From Silene conica (taxonomy: Eukaryota > Streptophyta > Magnoliopsida > Caryophyllales > Caryophyllaceae): a stretch of DNA of 64,000 bases. The stretch is taken from positions 10,049,001 to 10,113,000 of the forward strand of contig CM055318.2 of NCBI GenBank assembly GCA_029255685.2, written 5' to 3'. Shown one piece after another: positions 21,437-33,238 of the stretch. The translations under genes were made by a program, and so were the position numbers. Position 1 is the stretch's first letter. Every line of letters begins with the position of its first letter. Under the pieces are notes generated by a model. It did no database searches and was not told the DNA's origin. It worked only from the letters and a program-made list of their open reading frames with translations.

Positions 21437-22535
21437 ATGGGTGCGATGTTGTCAAGCTTACTGAAGATAATGTTTGCCAAGAAAGAGTTGAGAATATTGA
21501 TGTTGGGTCTTGATGCTGCTGGCAAAACTACTATCCTTTACAAGCTCAAAATTGGTGAAGTTGTTACCACCATCCCGACTCTTGGTATGTCGATTATTTC
21601 TTCTACGAATCTACTATAAGTCTCTCTTAATTAAGACTGTTGTAAGCGTGAAACTGTATTAAAACATGTTTTATGTCTGTTTTATGCTTACCTAAGTCAT
21701 TATCCATCTCAAATAAGAATTTGGATTTTTTCTAATACATTAATTATGTACATTTACTTCTATTTTGTCAGGGTTTAATGTGGAAACTGTGGAGTACAAG
21801 AATGTTAATTTCACAGTTTGGGATGTTGGAGGCCAAGACACGGTATCTTACTCCGTTTAGCTTGAAATTTCACAGTAGTTGATGGATCGTTTCATATAAG
21901 TTTTTGTTGTGTCGGAATGGCAACAGATCAGACGATTGTGGAGTTACTACTACCAAAACACTCAAGGCCTCGTCTTTGTAGTGGACAGTAACGACAGGGA
22001 GAGGATTGCGGAAGCCAAAGATGAGCTCTATAAGATGCTTAATGAGGTCTGCTTATTCTACATTTCATTTATACTCGAAAAAATTCCGGGTCTTGTAAGT
22101 CCTTAAGGCCTAATTTCGTCTGAATATTGTGACACAGGATGAACTGAGGGATGCAGTACTTCTAGTACTTGCAAATAAGCAGGACCTTCCTAATGTAATG
22201 ACTGTGTCTGAGATTGCTGATAAACTTGGTCTCCAGTCCCTTCGTCAGCGTCGCTGGTAATCTCGTCTTTTTGGTCCATCTATATCCAACATTGTCACAA
22301 CTCACAATCCCTAATATTTTGTAACAATGTGGTTTGTGAAACATAAAATGAACGCAGGTACGTACAGTCTGCTTGCGCAACCTCCGGGGAAGGACTCTAT
22401 GAAGGCCTTGATTGGCTCTCCAGTAACATCTCTAACAAGGCATATATGCTTCACACTTTAATCTTACTATTTACAAGCACTTTCCAACTGTTTTACCAAT
22501 AATTTCATGTTTTTGAACTATTGATGCAGGTGTGA
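21437..22535 (+). CDS. ADP-ribosylation factor (ARF1-class small GTPase)
   Basis: ARFs are myristoylated GTPases that recruit coat proteins to Golgi and endosomal membranes. Exons are 21437-21584, 21772-21842, 21927-22046, 22138-22256 and 22358-22439. They encode the N-terminal MG for myristoylation, the P-loop GLDAAGKT, switch [10 protein letters not shown] (T where most ARFs have K), NKQD, and CATSGEG. The usual final stop after SNISNK is missing. Either translation reads on through 20 more codons to TAA at 22500-22502, or a GC-AG intron (AAG|GCATAT to GCAG at 22529) joins GTG TGA at 22530-22535. The second choice gives the normal 181-residue length and I prefer it. A tandem, more divergent paralogue follows at 23496. 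Confidence 0.88.
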
Positions 22536-22539
22536 TTTA

Positions 22540-23495
22540 CAAACATTTCGATATCCACAACCACCACAGGACTGGTTTTATGATGTAATTATGTTAAAAC
22601 ACATTATCAGAGTGCCTGAGAGTGATTATGATGTTTCTTATAAATTTTATGAGGTTTTACCATTTGTTCTTTGGTTTATGTACAAGTTTTACCCGATTTA
22701 TTACGCGTTCTGTAATTAACAACGCGAAGGATAATAAGTGCATGCCTATGTCGACTTCATCTGCACTTGCAATAATGGACTCGTATATTCATGTAATCAT
22801 ATTCATATCTATCGGGTGTTGGACAACATGGTCAATAAACAATTTCACTTTCATCCTTAAAACCTCGATTTTCTTGTTCTCAAGTACTCTATCTATCTCA
22901 GTAATCTGTTTACACTTGCTACATATCACTAGGACAGAGGCCGTACATTGTTACTTATATAAGAGCAAAATAAGATGCAAGATTGTCAAAGATGGGGAAG
23001 CTTCAAGGAAATTGAATTTTGGCTGCTAAACATGTGCAACTTATTGCAACAAATGATTTATCAACTCTAAAATCCTAATTATAATGATGCAATACTCTCA
23101 TTATTTTAATCAAATAGCATTGGATTAGACATGCTCAAAGGTTGTTTTATCCATTGAACCTCATTCATCCAGCTCGCAAAATAAATAAATGGGTACACAC
23201 CCACAAGCCATTTTGAGGAATTACAAAGGTCCGTACCGAAAATTACTCATCAAATGACGTGGATATTCTCGTTCGTTGTATAGTGTAATCTTTAGGTGTT
23301 TAAAGGCGCCATGCCTTAATCTTAATCAACAAGGAACATACCAAGTCAACGGTCCACAATCTGATAAATTAATATTAAAAATATGATTAATTTAGCGAGT
23401 TCATTATAATGCATAAAAATGAGGCATATATAACCAACAAAACGTAAGAGTTGATAGCTGATAGATGAAAATTGTCGAAAAACATAGATATAAAG
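22540..23495. other. Intergenic region between the two ARF genes
   Basis: It should hold the 3' UTR of the first ARF and the promoter of the second. One open frame at 22622-23029 is leucine/isoleucine-rich but has no recognisable domain. Confidence 0.4.
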
Positions 23496-26400
23496 ATGGG
23501 AGCAGTGTCGTCCAACTTAACGACGATGATATATGGTAAGAAAAAATGGCAAATGCTAATGATTGGTCGCGGTTTTGCTGGCAAAACTACCATTCTTCAC
23601 CAGCTCATACATGGTGAATTCGTCCCCATCAACACCCCCACTGTCGGTAATCCCAAATATTTATGTATCTACGTTAATAAGTTGGTCTCGACCATAACTA
23701 TATTGTCTAGGCCAAGTAGAAATAAATAGTCAACGGCTTTTGTCTTGTAGGAATTGATCCACAAGATTTGGATTACAAAGATGTTACCTTCGTTATTTTT
23801 GAAATTGGTGGCCAATTACGTGTACGTATTTAGTTATTTACATACAAAATTTATTTTAAGACGATGTCATCTCTATTGATGTATACAGTATACTTCAGTT
23901 TCTATTTAGTTTAGTTTTTATATCAATTGTAGATGAAAATGTGTGAGACTCGCGCATTTAAAATTCCGATTTAAACCATTTACAGGACATGCAAATGTTG
24001 TTGAAACACTGTGTGAATACTACTACCCTGGCCTTGATCTTGGTTGTGGACAGCAATGATCGAGACAGAATCACAGATGCCAGGGAACAGCTTCACCGTT
24101 ACATGAAGGAAATTGAGGTCTAAATTACACATCTTCTTAATTGTTTATATCTTTTGGAAATGACATTGAAATAAAGTTTATATCTGTTATTTCATTAAGG
24201 TAATCGGAACGAAAGCAAATATTTTAGTGTATGCAAACAAGCAAGACCTTCCGAATGCAATGTCTGTAGCTGAAGTTACCAATAAACTTGATCTCCGATT
24301 GCTTGGTCGACATTGCTGGTACTCACTTTACTAACTCATTTGATTGACTATTTATATCTCCCTCTTATAATGTCCGTATTAACAATAACACAAGCCCAAA
24401 GCCCAATCTGGAAGATCTTACTCAAACAACCAAGGAAACAATTCAAAAGGAGAAGATCAAGCAAAGTGAATAATAATCAAAACTAACTTAGTAAAGTAAT
24501 TATACAGTAATTACAATTTATGTATCTAACCTTATTTACAATATTCTTTCTAGTCTAGATTGTAACCCTATATAAAGGTGTAAATCTCATATGAATAAAT
24601 CAAGCTTTTTACAATTACCAAAACACCTATTGTTATCAAGTTTTACATGGTATCAAGAGGCCTATATCGATCCGAATTCCTCAAACCCAAGAAACACAAC
24701 TTCAAACGTTCCCACCAAAGCTCAACCACCGTGACCATGACAAACGTTCCAAAAACAAACACCCCAGCCGATCCCGCCGCTCCCAATCTTGCTCACGTTG
24801 TCAAATTAAGCCAATTCAATTATGCGACTTGGCGTTTCCAGCTTCAACACATCATGTTCGGTCTCAATTTACTCGGCTTTCTAGACGGGTCTACCGCGCC
24901 TCCCTCTGCCACCAATGAAGACGGAACTCCAAACCCGGAACATGTCTCATGGTTACGCCAAGATGGTCTCATCTTGGGTGCTCTCATGGGCACGATCACG
25001 GATACCATCCAAGGCTTCATTGTGCGCGCCCAAAGCACTAAAGAGGCTTGGGAAATACTCGCACACACTTATGCGAATCCCTCACGGATTCACATACAAC
25101 AAATAAAACAACGCTTCGACTCCATAACAAAAACCGCCTCTCAAACAATCACGGAGTATATTCACTCCATTAAATCGTGCGTGGATCAACTCGCCCTTTT
25201 GGGCAAAAACCTTGATCCGGAGGACGTTATCTCTCGTGTCCTTAACGGACTCGACTACGAAACCTTTAAATCGATTATCGACCCAATCCGTGCAAGAGAC
25301 ACAACCATCTCATTTGAAGCGTTACATGAGAAGCTTCTCCAATTCGAGTTGCTCCATAACCACACGACCATACAAACCCCGTTCCAACCGTCTGCGCAAG
25401 TCGCATACAAAAATTCAAACCAAAACAGGAACTATAACCGCCATACACCCAGCCAACATTACACCAATAACTCGGCTTCTCAAACATCCAACACCAATAA
25501 CCCGAAACCCTTCAAAGGCCGGTGCCAATGGTGCCGCGAAATTGGACACGTAATAGCCTTTTGTTCTCTTTTTCGCAAACTGTACCCCAACATTGTTTTT
25601 CCTGCTCCACCACAAAACCGCTTCCAACAACCTCAGGCCAACACGATGACTATGCCCCCTGTCAACCCCGCACCTGCCTACAACTACTTGCTCGATAGCG
25701 GCGCCAGTCATCACGTGACTCATGACCTAGACACGCTTGCCTTCCATTCACCATACACTGGCATGGACGATTTACTCATTGGAGACGGTTCCGGGTTAAA
25801 TATCGCCAACACAGGTATGACTACTTTACAAAATCTTAAACTTAATAACGTTCTTCATGTACCAAAAATACAGCGTAACATAATATCTATTTCGAAATTA
25901 TGTCACGATAATAACGCTTATGTTATATTCTCACACGATCAATTTTTTGTAAAGGCGATTTCAACGGGAACCAACCTCCTCCAGGGACGCATTAGAGACG
26001 GCATCTACGAGTGGTGTCCTCCACAACCACGCGCCCAAACCGCAGTAAAAAGAAACCACGGCCATTTCATGGCATCATAGGCTAGGTCATCTGAGTTATG
26101 ATGTAATGAAAACAATTAATAAAACTATGCAAGCATTTATTTCCGATTATCACCACTGTCCCGCGTGCAATGTCGTTAAAAGTAAAAAATTACCGTTTTC
26201 GACATCGTCATTTACAACCGAAGCACCCTTAGACCTCATATTCTCAGACCTATGGACAAGTCCAATATTGTCCTTCGATAATTATAAATATTACATAGTT
26301 TTCGTCGACCATTTTAGTAAATACGTATGGCTATATCCGCTAAAACGCAAGTCGATACAACGCAAGTGTTCAACCAATTTAGAGCTCTTGTTGAAAAATA

Positions 26401-29400
26401 TTTCAACAAACCAATTAAGCATTTCTTTTCCGACAACGGTGGTGAATTCGTCAAACTAAATACAACACTACTAAATAACGGTATTCATCACTCCACCTCA
26501 CCACCTCACACACCCGAACACAACGGCTATGCGGAACGACGCCATAGACACATAGTCGAAACCGGACTCGCCCTCCTAAACCACGCCAATATTTCAACAC
26601 AATATTGGCCCTATGCCTTCAGTACCGCAACATACCTCATAAACAGAGTTCCCACTCGCGGCCTCAACAACACATCGCCATACAACATTATACATAAAAA
26701 ACAACCAAACTATAATAATCTCCATAATTTCGGATGTCTCTGCTACCCGTGGATCCGACCGTATACGAACCATAAACTTGAAAACCGCTCCATTCCATGC
26801 CTATTCATTGGCTACTCAACCACGCAAAGCGCCTTTCACTGTCTAGACACCAAAACGAATCGCGTTTATACCTCTCGCCACGTCCGCTTTTATGATGATA
26901 TATTTCCGCAAGCACAGCCCAATTCACCATCACATCCGCCACCATTGACCTCCGAGTGGTCCACCCTCTCGGTACCACGTATCCCCACTCCACCATCCAC
27001 TCAAACCAACGCCCACAACAATGCACCTCCTGCCCCCAACCCCGTGCTCCTCCAACTCACGTCTACCAACGTCGCCAACCACCCCTCATTACCCCTCCAA
27101 TCGACGAGCCACCACCCACCACGACGGCCCCCCATCTGACCACCCACTCTCCACTCAGCACGCTCCTGAACCTGCCCCATCTCCCACTCAAACTCTCACT
27201 CCAACCCATTCATCTACCACTCCTCGACACCCCCATCCACCCTCACCAAATTCTGACCCAGCCCACTTCGATGACCCCATCGAAGGCCCAACAACTCACG
27301 CGACCAGCCCACATACTGTCTTCACCCAACCCACCACCTCTGCTTCCGCTCCACCACCACCACCTGACCAACCTGCCACCAACGCTCACTCCCAACGTCC
27401 ACCTACGATCACTCCTCACACACAACCAAAAACAATTACTACAAGACTTGATAACAATATTAGAAAACCAAATCCCAAATACGCCAATCTCGCACTACAA
27501 AATTCACCAGTCACGCACCTCCCGAATACCGTCAAACAAGCCCTCATCCTGCCCCAATGGCGACAAGCCATGCAAGATGAATTCGATGCTCTGAATCGCA
27601 ACAACACATGGACCTTAGTTCCCAAAACACATGCACGCAATATTATTGGGTGCAAATGGGTCTTTCGAAATAAATTTAACCACGATGGCTCGCTAAAACA
27701 ACACAAGGCACGCCCTGTGGCCAAAGGCTTTCACCAACGTCCCGGGATAGACTATACTGAAACTTTCAGTCCCGTCATTAAACCAACCACTGTACGTCTC
27801 ATTCTCTCTATCGCATTATCTAAACAATGGGCTCTTCGCCAACTCGATGTCAACAATGCATTTCTGCAAGGGACACTCACGGAAAATGTATACATGACAC
27901 AACCCCCAGGATTTGAAAACCCCACACAACCTAACTTAGTGTGCAAACTCAACAAAGCCATCTATGGGCTCAAACAAGCCCTTAGAGCATGGTACACCGA
28001 ACTCAAAACCTATCTCATCAGCCTTGGATTCACACAATCGGTTTCCGATCCATCTCTATTTATCATCCAAAAATCACACTTAACGATCTATATGCTCATA
28101 TATGTTGATGACATTATCATTACATGACCTAATACAAACAATGTTCAAACATTCATCACCACCCTCTCAACTAGATTCTCCCTAAAAGATCTAAGACCCC
28201 TATCTTACTTTCTAGGAATAGAAGTAACACCAAACTCAAAAGGCATACATTTAAGTCAAGCCAAATACACCCTTGACTTACTAACCAAATACAAAATGTC
28301 CGACGCAAAACCAAATACAACTCCTATGACCTCCTCGCCGCCCCTCACACGTGAGGACCAAAACCCCATTCATGACCAATCTGACTACCGTACAATAGTA
28401 GGAAGCCTTCAATATATGTCTCTAACTCGACCCGATATTGCCTTCCCTGTCAACCGTCTCGCACAATTTCTTCACCATCCAACGATAAACCACTGGACTG
28501 CTCTAAAACGTCTCCTTCGGTACCTCCAAGGAACACTACACCATGGCATCCAAATATACAACGACACCCCACTCTACCTTCACGCATACTGTGATGCAGA
28601 CTTCGGCGGAGATAAAGACACCTACCTTTCCACAACAGGGTACATAACCTACCTTGGACGCAACCCCATTGCATGGTCCTCCAAAAAACAGAAAGGCATC
28701 GCCCTATCCACCACCGAAGCTGAATTCCGTGCCATTGCAGCCGTCACCGCATGGAAACCATTTGGTTACGGAATCTCTTATCCGAACTCAACATCCAGAT
28801 TACAAAACCTCCGGCAATTTTCTGTGATAATATCTCCGCAACTCTCTATGCCAAAAACCCAGTCTTTCATTCTCGAATGAAGCACATGGCCCTCTCTTTT
28901 CACTACGTCAAGCAACAACTACAACTAGGTCAAATCCGCATCTCTCACATTGCAAGCAAAGACCAACTTGCCGATATCCTCACGAAGCCCCTACACAAAC
29001 AGCAATTTCATGAACTACGAGACAAGCTTGGACTTATCGAACAAACGTCCATCTTGAGGGGGAGTATTAACAATAACACAAGCCCAAAGCCCAATCTGGA
29101 AGATCTTACTCAAACAAACAAGGAAACAATTCAAAAGGAGAAGATCAAGCAAAGTGAATAATAATCAAAACTAACTTAGTAAAGTAATTATACAGTAATT
29201 ACAATTTATGTATCTAACCTTATTTACAATATTCTTTCTAGTCTAGATTGTAACCCTATATAAAGGTGTAAATCTCATATGAATAAATCAAGCTTTTTAC
29301 AATTACCAAAACATCTATTGTTATCAAGTTTTACAGTCCGTCTTTGCAACATTTCAGTTATTCACAGATGTTAGCTAGTTTATCTGCTTAGGTCGTAAGA

Positions 29401-29552
29401 GACAAAATTAATGTTATCGTTAACAAAGTGTTGTGTGATGTATTTAAAAAACTGGAAATAGGCATGTACAGGCTTCTTCGGGTGTTACTGGTGCAGGACT
29501 ACATGACGGTCTGGATTGGATGTACCGACATTTATCGACCAAGGCAAGATAA
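23496..29552 (+). CDS. Divergent ARF-like GTPase with a Copia element in its last intron
   Basis: Five exons (23496-23646, 23751-23821, 23986-24117, 24200-24318, 29462-29552) join in frame with GT-AG borders to about 187 codons. The intron positions match the upstream ARF, so it is a tandem duplicate. The first residues MGAVSS keep a myristoylation glycine. The P-loop is GRGFAGKT (family norm GLDAAGKT) and still fits GxxxxGKT. Switch II is FEIGGQ instead of WDVGGQ but keeps the catalytic Gln. NKQD is intact. The last exon reads [18 protein letters not shown], with three extra residues relative to CATSGEG. Many changes at usually invariant positions suggest relaxed constraint or a new role. 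The 4959-bp retrotransposon (24377-29335) lies in intron 4 and leaves all splice sites in place. It could be a slowly decaying pseudogene. Confidence 0.7.
24377..24647 (+). repeat. 5' LTR of the Copia element
   Basis: The LTR is 271 bp. It contains CCCTATATAAAGG near 24571, a TATA box for element transcription. The position just after it begins the primer site TGGTATCAAGAGG (24648-24660). Confidence 0.92.
24648..24660 (+). other. Copia primer-binding site
   Basis: TGGTATCA directly after the LTR is complementary to the initiator tRNA-Met 3' end. The following AGAGG departs from the standard GAGC. Confidence 0.8.
24737..29161 (+). pseudogene. Copia gag-pol polyprotein gene, disrupted
   Basis: The natural start is probably ATG at 24737; an earlier in-frame ATG overlaps the LTR/primer site. 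The order is gag with zinc knuckle [14 protein letters not shown] (about 25525), protease [13 protein letters not shown] (about 25688), integrase with [15 protein letters not shown], and core DNGGEF (about 26434), reverse transcriptase with [11 protein letters not shown] and YVDDIIIT (about 28107), and RNase H with [12 protein letters not shown] (about 28588). The frame shifts near 26070, 26345, 27125 and 28750. An in-frame TGA follows YVDDIIIT at 28125-28127. No active polyprotein can be made from this copy as read. Confidence 0.9.
29056..29064 (+). other. Copia polypurine tract
   Basis: GAGGGGGAG directly precedes the 3' LTR at 29065. It is the usual primer for plus-strand DNA synthesis. 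Confidence 0.85.
29065..29335 (+). repeat. 3' LTR of the Copia element
   Basis: It is 271 bp and matches the 5' LTR except at the positions equivalent to 24430 (C/A) and 24626 (C/T). Confidence 0.92.
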
Positions 29553-30678
29553 TATTTCCAAACAACTCTCTATCAATCGTGTAGTGTATATGAATAGATT
29601 TACGAAGTAAATATGATCATTTTTCGCTTTCAATACGTTCTTTCTGAGTAGTAATTGTGGTTGCAGGATTGATATAGAGAAGATGGTAAAGACTAAGGAG
29701 TTTATACACACGTAACAATCGTTTTAAGTTCGAGCTCTGAAAATGTAGCAGTTTGAGGAATAATGGGACGTATTTTCATTGCTCATGCGGTTCTTAATAC
29801 GGAGTATATCTTAGTATCCGCAATTACTAAGATATATAAGTACAAAATATTTATTGGATTTAACTTGATTCTTGAGTCAATTACTAGGGGACATTTGGTT
29901 TAAAAGGTCAGAGTGTATCGAAATGTAATGAGATGTCATAGAGGAATGAATTCAAAACCTTATATATTAATTTTTGTATAATTCACTCTAGAACTGTACA
30001 AAGGGGAAAATAGAGTTCAAAACTTGAGAAGAAAATTAGAATCGATCAGATTTCAAACTCTTTGTTAAAATGCCTCAACGAGGGGTGATAATTGACTAAT
30101 TGTGGCCCGAATTGAATCAAAACTGAATTTACCCGAACGAAAACATTCGGCCCAAAGTCCAAAACCTACTTTAAGAACCAAATCCCATCCAATATTTAAA
30201 AAATTAATATCCAAATCCACTATCGGAAAACTCGAACCAAATTTAAGCTGATCCATTCATACTCAGATCAATCCACAACCAAATACTTTTGAAAATTTAG
30301 GGTTTTAGGTTATACGGTGGATCGGGTATGGGCGTATGGTGTCAAAACTGGCATGGTTTTGAAAAAAATATATAACAGATTGGGCATGGAATTTAAAATT
30401 TTCTATATGAATCGGGTATGGATATGGATTAGTAATCCAGCAAGTAAGTAGATTTGTTTGGAAATCGCAGAACTCAAACCTAGCCGAACTATTGTCATCT
30501 CTATCCCCAACCAAACATTAAAATAGATCAAATTCATTTTTTGGTGTAGTCATGTACTCCCTTCGCCCCACTTAATAGTTATCATTTTCATTCAGCACAA
30601 AGACCAAAAAGATGTGAAATAGAACATTTTAATGATAATATAGTTTTACTAATGTACCGCTCATTGGATAAAATTATA
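29553..30678. other. Intergenic sequence with decayed repeat texture
   Basis: No gene is seen. The stretch 30060-30500 has repeated motifs like ATCGGGTATGG and CCCGAA, typical of old plant repeats. A TACTCCC-like Stowaway terminus at about 30550 has no clear partner. Confidence 0.4.
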
Positions 30679-31482
30679 CTCCCTCTAATTCGCCTTTTTT
30701 TCCATTTCCTTTTTCACCAAGAAATAAAAAAATTAAATTTGAACCATACAAAACATACTATCACATTCGGGAGGAGCAGTGAAAACCCTACAGAACCCCT
30801 GAATTTTTATTTCACCAGTTTGCTACCTCAGAACAAGCCTTCGATATGTTTAACATCTTTATTCCCCAGCCCAAGCCTCCTAGAATTGAGATCTTTGTGC
30901 GATGGTTACCACCCTCACACGGATGGGCCCAATTAAATACTGATGGAACTTTTAAAGGGAACCCGGGGCAGGCAGGAGGAGGCGGTATTATTCGGAATGA
31001 GACGGGTAATTTTATTTCAGCATATTATTTCTCTTATGGCATTTGTTCGTCCATGAAAGCAGAACTTTTAGCCCTTCAGGCGGGTTTGGAGCACGTGAAA
31101 TCGCTTCAAATCAAGAAGCTCCTAATCCACATGGATAATGCTCCGAGTGTTAGAATTATCCTGGGACACCAAGATTGAACATACCTACAGAGAAGCCAAC
31201 AAAGCAGCAGACCACCTAGCTAATCGTGGAGTATATTCAAGCACTCCTATACAAATTTTACTAATTCCAAATGTTGATTTACGTACTATTCTTAGGGATG
31301 ACATCTTTGGGGTAGCTATTCCCCGTGTAATAGTGAATAGTTAGTTAGATTTATTTCATCGGGGCTTTGCCCCTCTTTCGTACCAAAAAAAACATATGTT
31401 AATAAATTTGGACCATACAAATCGAGAAAAAATCCAAATAATTCGTTTAAGGAAATAAAGAAGAAAATAATATAGGAGGGAG
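30679..31482. mobile_element. Stowaway MITE carrying a nested LINE fragment
   Basis: CTCCCTCTAATTCGCC on the left (after TA at 30677-30678) pairs with GGAGGGAG on the right (before TA at 31483-31484). Inner sequences TTTCCATTTCC and GGAAATAAAG also match inversely. Without the LINE insert the MITE would be about 155 bp, a normal Stowaway size. Confidence 0.7.
30754..31402 (+). mobile_element. 5'-truncated LINE (RNase H end) inserted in the Stowaway
   Basis: Frames at 30846-31178 and 31138-31344 read as the C-terminal RNase H domain of a plant L1 element (LNTDGTFKGNPGQAGGGGII, MKAELLALQAGLEHVK, REANKAADHLANRG), with one frame break near 31150-31180. The 3' end shows CGGGGCTTTGCCCC and an A8 tract. 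The flanks carry a target duplication of about 19 bp, TAAATTTGAACCATACAAA at 30734 and a copy with one mismatch at 31403. Confidence 0.8.
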
Positions 31483-31532
31483 TATTATACATATTGACTA
31501 TTGACTAAGATACTTGTAAATGAAAAATAATA

Positions 31533-31793
31533 CTTCCTCTGCTCCAATCAATTCTATATATTTGTTTTATTTTCGTTTGCTAATACCCGTTTTCTTTTGT
31601 TAATATCTTTAGTTACATATCAATAAATATTATAAAATTTGATTTTCCCTATGTACCCGATAAAATAATTTAAACAAGATCTCACCTAACTATTTTTTAT
31701 GTAATACGGAGTATATTAGAAACGGTGTCGAAGATTTTCGACTTATGAATAGTACCAAAAATAAGATGCATAGAATTAATTGGAATGGAGAAC
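31533..31793. mobile_element. Stowaway-like MITE
   Basis: It starts CTTCCTCTGCTCCAATCAAT after TA (31531-31532). It ends with a diverged inverted copy, ATTAATTGGAATGGAGAAC, before TA at 31794-31795. The element is 261 bp and non-coding. Confidence 0.6.
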
Positions 31794-31795
31794 TA

Positions 31796-32496
31796 ACTAT
31801 TAATCAGGATATTGGAGTACTAAACTCGGTAGGAGGTTCAAAAATAATTTGAAAATTCAAACCAAAGATTATACGGTCCAAAAGACTTATTCAAAGTCTA
31901 AACGCTCTGGCAAAACAAAGTTCTTTTCCCATGCGATGGGTCAAGTTGGTCGTTTGGGCCAAGACAAATTCCTTTTTCCTGTAGAAGCATCCACATGACT
32001 ACAAGCCGAATTCCGAATTCCAGTTTTTGGTCCACCCAATGTCCAAACCTACAAAAGTCGACGGAGAAAGGTGAATCCGACCGTGATATGTCCATTTATC
32101 ATTTCACGCTCTTAGTCGTTAATCCTCAACTTGAAACGAACGCTATTTCGTGATTTAAGCTCAAAGGTAAAATAATCTGTATACATTATTCGTTGACTCA
32201 CCTTATTGAATAACCTAGTTCATTATAAAGTCGAATTATAATCTGTTCAATTCTAAACGATTTTAATATAAAGTTGCTCTCACAACAAAGAAAGATTTAC
32301 AAGATTATTTCAATAATATGATAAATTTTAGATTGTAGATCAATTTCTTTTGTAAAATTTTCTAACTAGCTTTCTTATCCATTTTCTGGTGAAGAAAAAC
32401 ACCATACAATCCCAGATAAGAAATATTAAAACAAAAACGAAACTAAGACTACACTACTAAAACAAACATGAAACTAAATAATTAACTTTCTTATCA
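31796..32496. other. Non-coding spacer
   Basis: No gene or element boundary is seen apart from the TCA target duplication copy at 32494-32496 of the next MITE. Confidence 0.35.
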
Positions 32497-32825
32497 GACC
32501 ATCCCCAAGCAAGGTCGATTTGGGGTCGAGTCAAGTTAATTGTAATTAAGAAATCGATTATAATTGACTCAAGTCGATTTTGAGTCACAAATCGACCCAA
32601 TGTAAGGTAAATTGACTCACCAATCGACCTCATACGTGACACATTTTAATTGGTTCCAACCATTTAAGAAAAAAAAAGCTAAAAAAGCTATTGTTTGGGA
32701 GGGTTTATTGACCTAGGTCGTGACTTTCTGCTTGGGAGGGTTTAAGTGGTCAAGGTCAATAAGGAGAGATTAAGATCTAATATACAATTGACCTGATTAA
32801 ATTGACTTGTTGTTTGGGAGTGGTC
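32497..32825. mobile_element. PIF/Harbinger (Tourist-like) MITE, copy A
   Basis: The 329-bp element starts GACCATCCCCAAGCAA and ends TTGTTTGGGAGTGGTC. It is flanked by a 3-bp duplication TCA (32494-32496, 32826-32828). An inverted-orientation relative lies at 50761-51111. Three-base duplications and these termini fit PIF/Harbinger. Confidence 0.82.
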
Positions 32826-33238
32826 TCATGTATTCGTACAACACACAATATAAACACGCGTTAAGAAAACCATTAAAAATTTGATATCACAATTCACGAG
32901 TCAAAACTAACAAATAGCCGTAATTATTGTATATGAAATTATAAAGTCAAATTTACTCCTATCAAGTAGCTAAATGCTACTTAAATTTAGAAATTGATTG
33001 GTGATATGTTTAGCCAAAATAGGCTCTTCCCTTCTTCCTCGTCCTTCCTTCCTTCCTCTTTATCATCACCAGATTACTCCCTTTATCTACCCATCATTTT
33101 CAAATTAAAACAATTTCAATCCAAATTTTCCTCATTAAAAATAAACCCTAATGAATATCCCCAATTCCACCACCGTCCTCCTTCTCTCTTCTTCCTAACC
33201 CAATCCCCACCTCCTTCACCGCCGCGTGTCTCTCACGA

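Larger units (their letters stand above)
24377..29335 (+). mobile_element. Ty1/Copia LTR retrotransposon, complete structure
   Basis: The element has 271-bp LTRs (24377-24647 and 29065-29335) that differ at two positions by eye. It is flanked by a 5-bp target duplication GTCCG (24372-24376 and 29336-29340). The LTRs begin TA rather than TG and end CA, a known non-canonical TACA type. The domain order is gag, protease, integrase, reverse transcriptase, RNase H, as in Copia. The reading frame is broken several times (see the coding entry). It inserted into an intron of the divergent ARF gene, in the same orientation as that gene. Confidence 0.95.

Noticed and set aside
22622..23029. 135-codon open frame downstream of the ARF gene
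   Set aside because: It is Ile/Leu/Phe-rich with no recognisable domain or splice structure and overlaps the expected ARF 3' region; probably a chance frame.
24647..24736. ATG at 24647 as the Copia gag start
   Set aside because: It overlaps the last LTR base and the primer-binding site; the in-frame ATG at 24737 is more plausible.
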